Source: DATLCI01 sp046714215 (lineage in GTDB: Bacteria; Acidobacteriota; Terriglobia; Terriglobales; Acidobacteriaceae). Taken from it: a stretch of 18,691 bases of DNA. The position numbers were made by a program, and so were the translations under genes. The DNA lies in NCBI GenBank assembly GCA_046714215.1, contig JBKKBM010000130.1, forward strand, positions 1 through 18,691, given 5' to 3'. The notes below the pieces were generated by a model. It worked only from the letters and a program-made list of their open reading frames with translations, did not search any database and had not been told where the DNA came from. Positions 6,591 through 13,689 of this stretch are shown piece after piece; the stretch's first letter is position 1; each line of letters opens with the position of its first letter.

Positions 6591-9050
6591 ATGCCTGAAT
6601 TCTGCGACGTCGCCCTGCCCATGCCGTTGGAGATGACCTTCACCTATCGGGTGGGGGACCAGCAGCCCGTCGTCGGCGGACGCGTCCTCGTACCCTTCCG
6701 CACCGGGCGCGAATCGGGCGTCGTCACCGCCCTCCATGACAACGCGCCCTCGATGAAGGCAAAGACCGTGCTCACCGTCATTGACCAATCTCCGGTATTC
6801 GACGCCGTGCACCTCAGGCTGGGCGAGTGGGTCGCGCAGTATTACCTTGCGCCCATCGGCGAGGTCTATCGCACCATGTTGCCGCTGATGGCAGAAGTTA
6901 AGAAGGCATGGGCGTACTCCATCACAGAAAACGGGCACACTGCGCTCTACGAAGGCGCCACCGTCGGCTCCTCCAAACGCTCGAAGAAGTCCGCCGATGA
7001 CCAGATGCTCGAATATGAAGTCCTGAACTACCTGGCGAATGCGGAGGACGGCGCCGCCCGCGAAGGCAGCATCCGCTCGGCCACGGGCGCCACCAAAGAC
7101 ATCCTCGCCGGTCTGGTGAAAAAGAAATGGATCGCGCGGGAAGACGTCTCCGCGCTGCGCGACGCTTCGCGCACCGTGCGCATCGCCGTGCTGTGCACCA
7201 AGACTCCCGACGGTGCGGAAGTATCTGGCCGAAAATTAAATGACAACCAGCAGGTGCTGCTCGTTGCGCTGACCGTCGCCGGTGGGCGCTCACCCGTGGA
7301 CGAACTGAACAAGCTCGCCGTGCCCCGCAGCACGCTGCAGACGCTGGTGAAGCGCGGATTGGTTGAGATCATCGAAGAGGCGGCGGAGTTCCGTATCTCC
7401 CGGTCAGAAGTGCGCTCGCCGCTGGACTTCACCCTGAACAGCGCGCAGCAGCAAGCGCTCGCGGCCGTGAATGCGGCCGTCGAAGCCAAGAAGTTCTCCG
7501 TCTCACTGCTGCACGGGGTCACCGGTTCGGGCAAGACTGCGGTCTATCTCTCAGCGATGCAGCAAGTCCTCGCTGCCGGACGTTCCGCCGTTCTCCTCGT
7601 CCCGGAGATCGGTCTCACGCCCGCGATGGCGGCGAATCTGCATCGCATCTTTGGCGAAGAGGTGGCCATCCTTCATTCCGCGCTCTCCAACGACGAGCGC
7701 GCGGAGCAGTGGCACCGCATCCACAATAGCGAAGCCAAGATCGTCGTGGGCACGCGCTCCGCGGTCTTCGCGCCGGTCAAGGACCTGGCGCTGCTCATCG
7801 TGGATGAGGAGCATGACAGCTCCTACAAGCAGGAGGAGACGCCTCGCTACCATGCGCGCGACGTTGCCGTGATGCGCGGCAAACTTTCAAACGCGGCCGT
7901 CGTCCTCGGGTCCGCCACGCCGTCGCTGGAAAGTTTTCACAACACGCAGAAGGGGAAATATTCGCTCATCGAATTGCGCGAGCGGGTGGAAGATCGTCCG
8001 CTGCCCGAGGTCGAACTGGTCGACCTTCGACTCGAGTATCAGCAGGCCGGCGAGGAGCACATTTTTTCCCGACGCCTGCTGGAAGAGGTCAGCGACCGCC
8101 TCGCGCGCAAAGAGCAGGCGATTATTCTCCTCAATCGCCGCGGATATTCCGCCGTCGTCCTCTGCCGCACCTGCGGCGAGACCATCCAGTGCAAGAACTG
8201 CGCCATCGCCATGACGCACCACAAGGGCTCGCCGCGCCTCGAATGCCACTACTGCGGATACCGCATTCCCGTGCCCCACGTCTGCCCTAAATGCCAGAGC
8301 GAGCACATTTATTTTCTCGGCACCGGTTCAGAGAAAGTGGAAGAAGAGTTGCACCGGGCGTTTCCCCAGGCGCGCATCGGCCGCCTCGATCGCGACACCG
8401 TCCGCGGACGCCACGATTTCGAACGCGTGCTCAATCAGCTCAACGCTGGCGACATCGACTTGCTCGTCGGCACCCAGATGATCGCCAAGGGACACGATAT
8501 CCACGGCGTCACCCTCGTCGGCGTGGTGGGCGCGGACTTCGCGCTCGGCTTCCCGGACTTTCGCGCCGCCGAGCGTACCTTCCAATTGCTCACGCAGGTC
8601 GCGGGCCGCGCAGGCCGCGGAAATATTCCCGGCAAAGTCATCCTGCAGACGTACTATCCCGAGCATTACGCCATCCAGTTCGCGCAGCAGCACGACTTCA
8701 ACGGCTTTGCCGCCAAAGAATTGCAATACCGCCGCTGGATGCATTACCCGCCGTTCAGCTCAGTGGCCAACGTACTCATTCGCAGCGACAAACTCGACCA
8801 CGCGTTGCGCTACTCCGGCGAGATCGGCAAGTGGTTCGAGCGGACCCGCGTGGAGAACGTCCGCGTGATGGGCCCTTCTGCCGCGCCCATCGCACGACTC
8901 AAGCGCGATTACCGCTATCACTTTGTGCTGAAGGCGCAGAGTCGCGAAAAGTTGAATGGGCTGTTGCGCGCCATGGTGAAGTTCGCCGAATCGCAAAAGA
9001 TCCCACGCACGAACCTCATTGTCGACGTTGACGCGCTCTCGCTGCTGTGA
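6591..9050 (+). CDS. priA: Primosomal protein N', replication restart helicase PriA
   Basis: A 3'-to-5' DNA helicase that recognises abandoned forks and D-loops and starts reloading of the replicative helicase. The 819 residues contain an N-terminal fork-binding domain, a winged-helix-like segment at about 130-200, and a superfamily 2 helicase core. Walker A GVTGSGKT is at 309-316, DEEH at 405-408, and the late motif GTQMIAKGHDIHGVTLVGVV with QVAGRAGR is present. Inserted in the core is the zinc module with all eight cysteines in four CxxC pairs (CRTC, CKNC, CHYC, CPKC) at about 525-568. Length is near that of the B. subtilis protein. No Shine-Dalgarno is visible before the ATG. The gene ends seven bases from the converging protease gene; the def-fmt pair often found after priA is absent. 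Confidence 0.97.
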   Translation: MPEFCDVALPMPLEMTFTYRVGDQQPVVGGRVLVPFRTGRESGVVTALHDNAPSMKAKTVLTVIDQSPVFDAVHLRLGEWVAQYYLAPIGEVYRTMLPLMAEVKKAWAYSITENGHTALYEGATVGSSKRSKKSADDQMLEYEVLNYLANAEDGAAREGSIRSATGATKDILAGLVKKKWIAREDVSALRDASRTVRIAVLCTKTPDGAEVSGRKLNDNQQVLLVALTVAGGRSPVDELNKLAVPRSTLQTLVKRGLVEIIEEAAEFRISRSEVRSPLDFTLNSAQQQALAAVNAAVEAKKFSVSLLHGVTGSGKTAVYLSAMQQVLAAGRSAVLLVPEIGLTPAMAANLHRIFGEEVAILHSALSNDERAEQWHRIHNSEAKIVVGTRSAVFAPVKDLALLIVDEEHDSSYKQEETPRYHARDVAVMRGKLSNAAVVLGSATPSLESFHNTQKGKYSLIELRERVEDRPLPEVELVDLRLEYQQAGEEHIFSRRLLEEVSDRLARKEQAIILLNRRGYSAVVLCRTCGETIQCKNCAIAMTHHKGSPRLECHYCGYRIPVPHVCPKCQSEHIYFLGTGSEKVEEELHRAFPQARIGRLDRDTVRGRHDFERVLNQLNAGDIDLLVGTQMIAKGHDIHGVTLVGVVGADFALGFPDFRAAERTFQLLTQVAGRAGRGNIPGKVILQTYYPEHYAIQFAQQHDFNGFAAKELQYRRWMHYPPFSSVANVLIRSDKLDHALRYSGEIGKWFERTRVENVRVMGPSAAPIARLKRDYRYHFVLKAQSREKLNGLLRAMVKFAESQKIPRTNLIVDVDALSLL

Positions 9051-9057
9051 ATCCGGT

Positions 9058-10044
9058 TTATTGTCCGTACAAGAGATGGTGCAGCAGCGCCCAAAGACTG
9101 CCCGTCTGGAAAGGCTCGGGAGTGAACGTCAGTAGGAAGAGGGCGAGCGCCGCTAGGGCCATCGCCCGGCGCTGCGGGTCGAGCGGCGGATACTCCTCCA
9201 CATAAGGATGCCGTCGCGTCAGCCACAGCGCGAGGATCCACACCATCCACCCCAGCCAGAAGAAGAGCACCAGTGGGACGAGGAAAACGATGGTAGCAAC
9301 CGTGATCCGCCTATGTGCTTCCGGCCTTAACGCATAGACCATGTGTCCGCCGTCCAACTGGCCGCCCGGGATGAGGTTGAATGCCGTCGCCAGCATCCCG
9401 ATCCACGCCGCGATCGCCACCGGATGCAGCAACACCTGCGCCAGCGGCACTTCAAAGCCGCCCAGCAGCGTGAACAATCCGTGAAAGATGAGGGGATGTC
9501 CCAGATTCATCAGCGCCGGTGACCCTGCGGGCAATGGCTTCGACAGCCAGAGGCCGACCAACCCCAGCGGTACCGCTACAGCGAACCCCGCGATGGGGCC
9601 CGCAATGCCGATATCAAATAGCGCCGCCACCGAGCGAAAGCGTGAGCGGATCTGGATGAACGCGCCAAAGGTGCCGATCTGCGTGGGCGCGGGAATAAAA
9701 AATGGCAGCGTGGCATACACGCGATGCTTCAGCGCATAGAGGAAGTGTCCCATCTCGTGCGCCAGCAGGATGCTCAGCAGACTCGCCGCGAAGGGCACGC
9801 CATCCCACAAGCGCGAAGGCTGCTGCCAGATCCATCGCACCGCAAAAAATCTTTCGTCGTTGATGAAGAGTGGTTGGGTGTGAAGAAAATTATATTGAAG
9901 CCGCGCACCCACGATCAGCGCAAAAAACAGCGTCAGCAGGAATAGTCCCAGATGGACAGCGTACGGACGCTGCGGCGGCTGGAACACGACTTCGCGGTAT
10001 TCTTCCTGCGGGGCGAACTCCGGCGGCAGGGGGGGATCAGGCAT
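9058..10044 (-). CDS. M50-type membrane metalloprotease (site-2 protease / EGY-like)
   Basis: A predicted intramembrane zinc protease of 328 residues. The zinc motif HEMGH is at residues 96-100, and the third ligand motif NLIPGGQLDGG places the Asp at 231. GTFGAFIQIRSRFRSVAALFDIGIAGPIAGF between them is the block shared with chloroplast EGY and cyanobacterial site-2 protease homologues. There are several hydrophobic helices (about 30-47, 85-105, 142-166, 205-225, 250-275, 296-310) and no PDZ domain, unlike RseP. All catalytic residues are present. The substrate is unknown; family members cut membrane-bound regulators or transport proteins. It lies 35 bases downstream of the HU gene on the same strand, with no visible Shine-Dalgarno of its own, so co-transcription from the HU promoter is likely. 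Confidence 0.88.
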   Translation of the reverse strand: MPDPPLPPEFAPQEEYREVVFQPPQRPYAVHLGLFLLTLFFALIVGARLQYNFLHTQPLFINDERFFAVRWIWQQPSRLWDGVPFAASLLSILLAHEMGHFLYALKHRVYATLPFFIPAPTQIGTFGAFIQIRSRFRSVAALFDIGIAGPIAGFAVAVPLGLVGLWLSKPLPAGSPALMNLGHPLIFHGLFTLLGGFEVPLAQVLLHPVAIAAWIGMLATAFNLIPGGQLDGGHMVYALRPEAHRRITVATIVFLVPLVLFFWLGWMVWILALWLTRRHPYVEEYPPLDPQRRAMALAALALFLLTFTPEPFQTGSLWALLHHLLYGQ

Positions 10045-10079
10045 TCAGTTTGTTTTGATGCAGGAAGAAAAGCCGCCCG

Positions 10080-10349
10080 TTAATCGATCGACTGCAGCTC
10101 TTTGCCCGGCTTGAAGCGTACGGCTTTACCCGGCGGGATGTTTACTTCTGCGCCGGTGCGGGGATTGCGGCCAATGCCCGTCTTTCGCGGGCGCACGTTG
10201 AACACGCCAAAACCGCGCAATTCGATGCGGTCGCCATTGGCCAGCGCCTTCTTCATGAACTCGAAAACGGTCTCGACGGCGGCCTCTGCCTTCGACTTGG
10301 TGATGCCCGTTTTGGCCACCACTTCGTTGATGATATCCAGTTTGATCAC
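10080..10349 (-). CDS. hup: HU/IHF-family DNA-binding protein
   Basis: An 89-residue histone-like protein that bends and compacts DNA as a dimer. The N-terminal helices (IINEVVAKTGITKSKAEAAVETVFEFMKKAL) and the DNA-binding arm RGFGVFNVRPRKTGIGRNPRTG with the conserved RNPRTG and the Pro at the arm tip are all present. It uses a GTG start, supported by GGGAG placed about seven bases upstream on the minus strand. The protein is closer to HU than to IHF by overall look, but the two are hard to separate from one sequence. It has a strong divergent promoter toward it (see 10435-10463), and an M50 protease gene follows it. Confidence 0.93.
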   Translation of the reverse strand: MIKLDIINEVVAKTGITKSKAEAAVETVFEFMKKALANGDRIELRGFGVFNVRPRKTGIGRNPRTGAEVNIPPGKAVRFKPGKELQSID

Positions 10350-10434
10350 GAGTGCGCTCCCGCTTCAGTTTGAAAAATTCGGCTCCCCATAGTAGCAGGC
10401 CTGGCCCGCGCCGCATAGCCTGTAACTGACGCAT

Positions 10435-10463
10435 ATTAAAGACTTAGCCCGTGCCATTGTCAA
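10435..10463 (-). promoter_or_regulatory. Sigma70-type promoter for the HU gene
   Basis: On the minus strand TTGACA (10463-10458, perfect -35) is followed by a 17-base spacer and TTTAAT (10440-10435, five of six -10 bases). The predicted transcript starts near 10428, giving a leader of about 80 bases before the GTG at 10349. Its -35 overlaps that of the dcd promoter on the other strand. Confidence 0.75.
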
Positions 10464-10485
10464 TGTGCCAATCGTCTTTTAAGAT
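10457..10485 (+). promoter_or_regulatory. Sigma70-type promoter for dcd
   Basis: TTGTCA (10457-10462, five of six) is followed by a 17-base spacer and TAAGAT (10480-10485, four of six). The predicted start is near 10492, about 44 bases before the dcd ATG. The -35 is the opposite face of the HU -35: the shared 9-base ATTGTCAAT at 10456-10464 is near-palindromic and is flanked by direct repeats GTGCC at 10451-10455 and 10465-10469. Confidence 0.6.
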
Positions 10486-10535
10486 GGCTGTTCCGCCTAC
10501 CGCTACCCCCAGACCCTGGTCCCTGAAAGGACGCA

Positions 10536-11090
10536 ATGGCAATCAAGAGTGATCGCTGGATTCGCAAGATGGCGCTGGAGCATGACATGATCAGCCCTTT
10601 CAATGAGAAGCAGATGCGTGAGGGCGTCATCTCTTACGGACTGTCTTCCTACGGCTACGACCTGCGCGTCGCGGATGAATTCAAGATCTTCACCAACGTG
10701 AACTCCACCATCGTCGACCCGAAACATTTTGACGAAAAATCTTTCGTTACCATCCAGTCAGACACTTGCATGGTCCCGCCCAACTCCTTCGCCCTCGCCC
10801 GCTCGGTGGAGTATTTCAAGATCCCGCGCGACGTTCTCACCATCTGCGTGGGGAAATCTACCTATGCCCGTTGCGGCATCATCGTGAACGTCACGCCCTT
10901 CGAGCCGGAGTGGGAAGGTTTTGTCACGCTTGAGATCTCGAACACCACGCCCCTGCCCGCCAAGATCTACGCCAATGAAGGACTCTGCCAGATCCTCTTC
11001 TTCCAGGGTGATGAACCCTGCGAGGTCAGCTACGCGGACAAAAAGGGGAAGTATCAGGGACAGCGCGGCATCGTCTTGCCAAAACTCTAG
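10536..11090 (+). CDS. dcd: dCTP deaminase
   Basis: Deaminates dCTP to dUTP, feeding dTMP synthesis in the cytoplasm. The 184-residue trimeric dUTPase-fold enzyme has SYGYDLR at 38-44 and the active-site stretch GKSTYARCG at 106-114, with Ser108 and Arg112 corresponding to the E. coli Ser111 and Arg115. EWEGFVTLEISN carries the catalytic Glu133, and NTTPLPAKIYANEG closes the site. The C-terminal lid GKYQGQRGIVLP is present. The sequence style matches the proteobacterial monofunctional enzyme, though a combined deaminase/dUTPase cannot be excluded by eye. AAAGGA at 10526-10531 precedes the ATG. It is a single-gene unit between two divergent or convergent neighbours; tmk nearby acts later in the same pathway. 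Confidence 0.95.
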   Translation: MAIKSDRWIRKMALEHDMISPFNEKQMREGVISYGLSSYGYDLRVADEFKIFTNVNSTIVDPKHFDEKSFVTIQSDTCMVPPNSFALARSVEYFKIPRDVLTICVGKSTYARCGIIVNVTPFEPEWEGFVTLEISNTTPLPAKIYANEGLCQILFFQGDEPCEVSYADKKGKYQGQRGIVLPKL

Positions 11091-11120
11091 CGTAGATCTC
11101 CGCGTTATGTTGCTGGGAAG

Positions 11121-11187
11121 GGCACGGCTTGAGCCGTGCCGCCAGCCGGAAGAAGGAATCCGGCTTTAGCCGTTGAGGTAACGGGTT
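11121..11187. repeat. REP-like palindrome cluster between dcd and hfq
   Basis: The perfect-arm palindrome GGCACGGCTTGAGCCGTGCC (11121-11140; 9-base arms, 2-base centre) is followed by AGCCGGA/TCCGGCT (11144-11150 and 11159-11165) and by CGGCTTTAGCCG (11161-11172). The stretch from the last palindrome through TGAGGTAA recurs with one mismatch at 14118-14138. No T-run follows, so these are not ordinary terminators. They fill the gap between the converging dcd and hfq genes. Confidence 0.65.
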
Positions 11188-11189
11188 TG

Positions 11190-11636
11190 CTAGCGACTCT
11201 CGTCGCTCTTGTGCATATAGCGGATGCTCGGCTTGTAAATGAGCAAGTTGGGCTTGCCCGTTCGATTCAACTTGATGCTGTTGCGGTCATACCACTCGAT
11301 CACGCCCTGCACCACTTCGCCGTTCTTCATCACCACGGTCATCACCGTCTTGGCCGCCATCTGCTTCTGATAATAAAAATCTTCCGCGTGGGTCTGTTCG
11401 CCGGTGGCCCCGCCATTCCTGCCATTCGTGCGTTCCAGCTTGCGTTCCAGAGTACGCTCTAAAGTCCGGCGCGCCGGACGCTCCCGCAGTTCCGCTTCCA
11501 TGGATTCGCTACCCGCCTCCACCTTGCGCAAGGTTGGACGAATCAGCTTTCGGCTGACGAATTCGTCCTTTTCTTTGGCCGGAGCGCGGCCTACAGCGGC
11601 GGAATCTGGTCCGAGTTTCATAGCAGATGAGCCCAT
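11190..11636 (-). CDS. hfq: RNA chaperone Hfq with long N-terminal extension
   Basis: An Hfq-type Sm protein of 148 residues that would bind small RNAs and mRNAs as a hexamer. The Sm core occupies about 85-148: FYYQKQMAAKTVMTVVMKNGE, VVQGVIEWYDRNSIKLNR (Sm1), and PNLLIYKPSIRYMHK (Sm2). The usual Sm2 motif YKHAI appears as YKPSI, so the His that contacts RNA in E. coli is Pro here (codon 11229-11231). The first 84 residues are charged and low-complexity, including EFVSRKLIRPTL and three tandem [TK]LER units. The ATG at 11636 is chosen because GGAGGTGA on the minus strand sits just upstream; the frame continues to 11750 but that part looks like untranslated leader. Hfq proteins with N-terminal extensions are, as far as I recall, typical of Acidobacteriota. 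Confidence 0.85.
   Translation of the reverse strand: MGSSAMKLGPDSAAVGRAPAKEKDEFVSRKLIRPTLRKVEAGSESMEAELRERPARRTLERTLERKLERTNGRNGGATGEQTHAEDFYYQKQMAAKTVMTVVMKNGEVVQGVIEWYDRNSIKLNRTGKPNLLIYKPSIRYMHKSDESR
11430..11465 (-). repeat. 12-base tandem repeat inside hfq encoding [TK]LER units
   Basis: Three consecutive 12-base units on the minus strand encode TLER, TLER and KLER (ACT-TTA-GAG-CGT, ACT-CTG-GAA-CGC, AAG-CTG-GAA-CGC). The last two differ at only two bases, while the first has diverged at synonymous positions. They sit in the disordered N-terminal extension of Hfq. Confidence 0.8.
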
Positions 11637-11853
11637 TTCACCTCCCGGCGCCCCCCAAAAAAAGCGGCCCGGAGGGATATCGAAAGATTGGGGAAAAAGC
11701 GTAAAAGGTAATGTTAACCCTACGCTACCACATGGGACTGGGGGAGGCAATCAGCGGCAGGTTAGCGGGCTTTACGGAAGACGGGGCGGCGCTCTCATTC
11801 CGGATGGAGTTGCGGAAACCGCAGAAACCAAAGATAGAAAATAATCGCGCCCG

Positions 11854-12948
11854 CTACTTCTCCATGGTCGTCGCCAAGGCGTCGAGGGAGAGTGAGCGCA
11901 GCAGATTGCGGCGCATGCCGGATTCCACCCGACCCAATTCATAGGAGGCTTGCGTGATCCAATCAAAGCTAACCTGCCCGGCCATTTTCGCTAGTTCGCC
12001 CTGGATATCGGTATTGCGCACCAACTCCGGCGTCTCCCCTTTTAAGAACAACAGATCTTCCAGGATGGAATAACTGGCACGGATGAGTTGCTCGGTCTTG
12101 TCTTTACCCTCCGCTCCGGCGCGGTAGGTCTCCGTCATGCGGAAGAGCGCAGAGTGGTCGTCAGCAGTGATGCCCGCCTGCAACAGCAGCAACGCATCTT
12201 TGCGGGCCGCCGCGTAGACTTCCACGTCGAAGCCGCGGGCTTTGCCGACGGCGCCGCCCGCGAGCCGCGCCACCAGTTGCCGCTGCCTTGCATTCCATTC
12301 CGGACGCACGCGCTCGAGAAAATCCGCGATCTCAGCCGTCGGCAGACTGCGCAGCGTGAAACTCACGCACCGCGAGCGGATCGTCGGCAGCAACTCGCCT
12401 ATGTTGTCGGTCAACAGGAACAGCGCGGCGGATTCCGGCGGCTCCTCCAACACTTTCAGCAGGGAATTGGCCGCCTCCTTCATGAATGACGACTCAGTGA
12501 AGATGTAGACCTTGCGCTTGGCCTCCACCGGTTTGTAATAAATGCTTTCGATGACCTTGCGCACCTGCCCGATCTTGATCAGCATCTGCGGCGGATCGGG
12601 TGGCACCACCATGACCTCCGGATGTGACTGGATCAATATGCGCGTATCTTTCTTGTCGGTATCGCGCAAGCCTTCGCGCGCTTCCACCGCCTCGGCGAAG
12701 CGCGCTCCCAGATCGTCTGCCCCGGCGATCCGGGTGCAGTTCGTGCAGGTGCCGCAATAGTCCGGCAGATCATCCACGAGCTGAGGCTCCAGGCAATTCA
12801 TGGTCTTGGCCAGCATCTGGGCCAAAGTGTACTTGCCTGCTCCCGGAGGGCCGGCCAGGATCACGGCATGGGGAAAGCGGTCGCGCGCCAGCATCTCCCG
12901 CAGCCGCCGCACGACTTCGGCATTGCCGTAAAAGTCGCGAAAGCTCAT
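11854..12948 (-). CDS. holB: DNA polymerase III delta' subunit (clamp loader)
   Basis: Part of the clamp loader that opens the sliding clamp at the replication fork. The 364-residue AAA+ protein begins FRDFYGNAEVVRRL, has the P-loop region GPPGAGKYT at 33-41, a zinc module with Cys52, Cys65, Cys68 and Cys71, the KEAANSLLKVLEEPP helix, and the sensor segment TIRSRC at about 200. The P-loop has Tyr where Thr/Ser should follow Lys, and no DExx acid is seen before the LLKVLEEPP helix. Both point to a non-hydrolysing delta' rather than the tau/gamma subunit (dnaX). The first gap between zinc cysteines (12 residues) is longer than in E. coli. It overlaps tmk by four bases (ATGA), and a tmk-holB pair is common in bacteria. 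Confidence 0.88.
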   Translation of the reverse strand: MSFRDFYGNAEVVRRLREMLARDRFPHAVILAGPPGAGKYTLAQMLAKTMNCLEPQLVDDLPDYCGTCTNCTRIAGADDLGARFAEAVEAREGLRDTDKKDTRILIQSHPEVMVVPPDPPQMLIKIGQVRKVIESIYYKPVEAKRKVYIFTESSFMKEAANSLLKVLEEPPESAALFLLTDNIGELLPTIRSRCVSFTLRSLPTAEIADFLERVRPEWNARQRQLVARLAGGAVGKARGFDVEVYAAARKDALLLLQAGITADDHSALFRMTETYRAGAEGKDKTEQLIRASYSILEDLLFLKGETPELVRNTDIQGELAKMAGQVSFDWITQASYELGRVESGMRRNLLRSLSLDALATTMEK

Positions 12949-13616
12949 CGGCCGCCTGCCTTCCGGGCGAGTAGCCGCGCCTGCACCGCGTGCCAGACTT
13001 CATTCTGAACTTCCGGAATCGTGTGCGTGGACTCGATCTTTACCACCCGCTTGGGTTCGCGTCGCGCAATGGTGAGGTAGCTCTTGAATACGCGCTCGAA
13101 AAAGGCGGCCTTCTCCAATTCGAATCGGCCTTCGTCGGCCAGGTGCTTGGTCCGCTCATTGCGCCCGCGGGCGCGCTGCACGCTTTTCTTGGGATCGGAT
13201 AACAGCAGCAGCGTGAGGTCCGGTTGCAGGCCGCCGCATAGGGCCTCGTGCAAAGCCAGCACCGGATGCGATCCCAGTTGGCGCCCGCCGCCCTGATAGG
13301 CCTCAGAAGAATCGGTGAAGCGGTCACACAGCACCCACTTTCCGGATTGCAGCGCCGGCTCGATCACTTCATGGATCTGCTGCGCGCGCGAGGCGAACAT
13401 CAAGGCCAGCTCAGCCAGCGGCGCCAAACTTCGTGTCCGCGAATCCAGCAGCACCGTCCGCACCTTTTCGCCGATCGGAGTCCCGCCCGGCTCGCGCGTG
13501 GTCACTACTTCCACACCCTGACGGCGCAGGGCCTTCGCCAACTTTTTCAGTTGGGTGGTCTTGCCGCAACCATCCAGGCCTTCAAAGGTGATGAACTTTC
13601 CACGGGAACGGGGCAT
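12945..13616 (-). CDS. tmk: Thymidylate kinase
   Basis: Phosphorylates dTMP to dTDP, needed for dTTP. The 223-residue protein has the P-loop FEGLDGCGKTTQ at 11-22, the TREPGGTPIGEKVR segment that binds the substrate, DRF followed by SSEAYQGGGR near residue 98-111, and the Arg-rich lid RARGRNER. All key residues are present and length is near normal. No Shine-Dalgarno precedes the ATG; instead a -10-like TATGAT lies eight bases upstream, which suggests a leaderless transcript. The stop codon overlaps the holB start (ATGA). The gene is divergent from the small Cys-rich protein gene 73 bases away. Confidence 0.95.
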   Translation of the reverse strand: MPRSRGKFITFEGLDGCGKTTQLKKLAKALRRQGVEVVTTREPGGTPIGEKVRTVLLDSRTRSLAPLAELALMFASRAQQIHEVIEPALQSGKWVLCDRFTDSSEAYQGGGRQLGSHPVLALHEALCGGLQPDLTLLLLSDPKKSVQRARGRNERTKHLADEGRFELEKAAFFERVFKSYLTIARREPKRVVKIESTHTIPEVQNEVWHAVQARLLARKAGGR

Positions 13617-13624
13617 CGCTAAAA

Positions 13625-13630
13625 ATCATA
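13625..13630 (-). promoter_or_regulatory. -10 element for tmk, probable leaderless start
   Basis: Minus-strand TATGAT (five of six bases of TATAAT) ends eight bases before the tmk ATG at 13616, so the transcript would begin at or next to the start codon. No -35 match is visible at 16-18 bases. Confidence 0.45.
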
Positions 13631-13659
13631 CAGCAGCCCGGCAGACGCGGCCTGCTTCG

Positions 13660-13668
13660 TGATAGATT
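13660..13668 (+). promoter_or_regulatory. Weak extended -10 for the small Cys-rich gene
   Basis: TGATAGATT resembles TGnTATAAT (TG plus four of six bases). It would start transcription near 13675, just before the ribosome-binding site at 13678. No clear -35 is seen, so this is tentative. Confidence 0.3.
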
Positions 13669-13689
13669 TCCCGTTTCGAGGTGAATCTC

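Noticed and set aside
8291..9031. 246-codon plus-strand frame inside priA
   Set aside because: It is the +2 frame of priA; it is full of Arg, Pro and Ala with no motif, while the priA frame has all family signatures.
11121..11140. Palindrome as a bidirectional terminator for dcd and hfq
   Set aside because: The two-base centre is too tight for a good RNA loop and no T-run follows on either strand; a REP-like element fits better.
11637..11750. N-terminal extension of hfq to the ATG at 11750
   Set aside because: The GGAGGTGA ribosome-binding site sits right before the ATG at 11636; the extra 38 residues (Pro/Phe/Gly-rich) look like translated leader.
11711..11944. Plus-strand 77-codon frame between hfq and holB
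   Set aside because: It runs antisense into the holB 3' end, with no ribosome-binding site and no recognisable domain; the 217-base gap 11637-11853 otherwise shows only the hfq leader.
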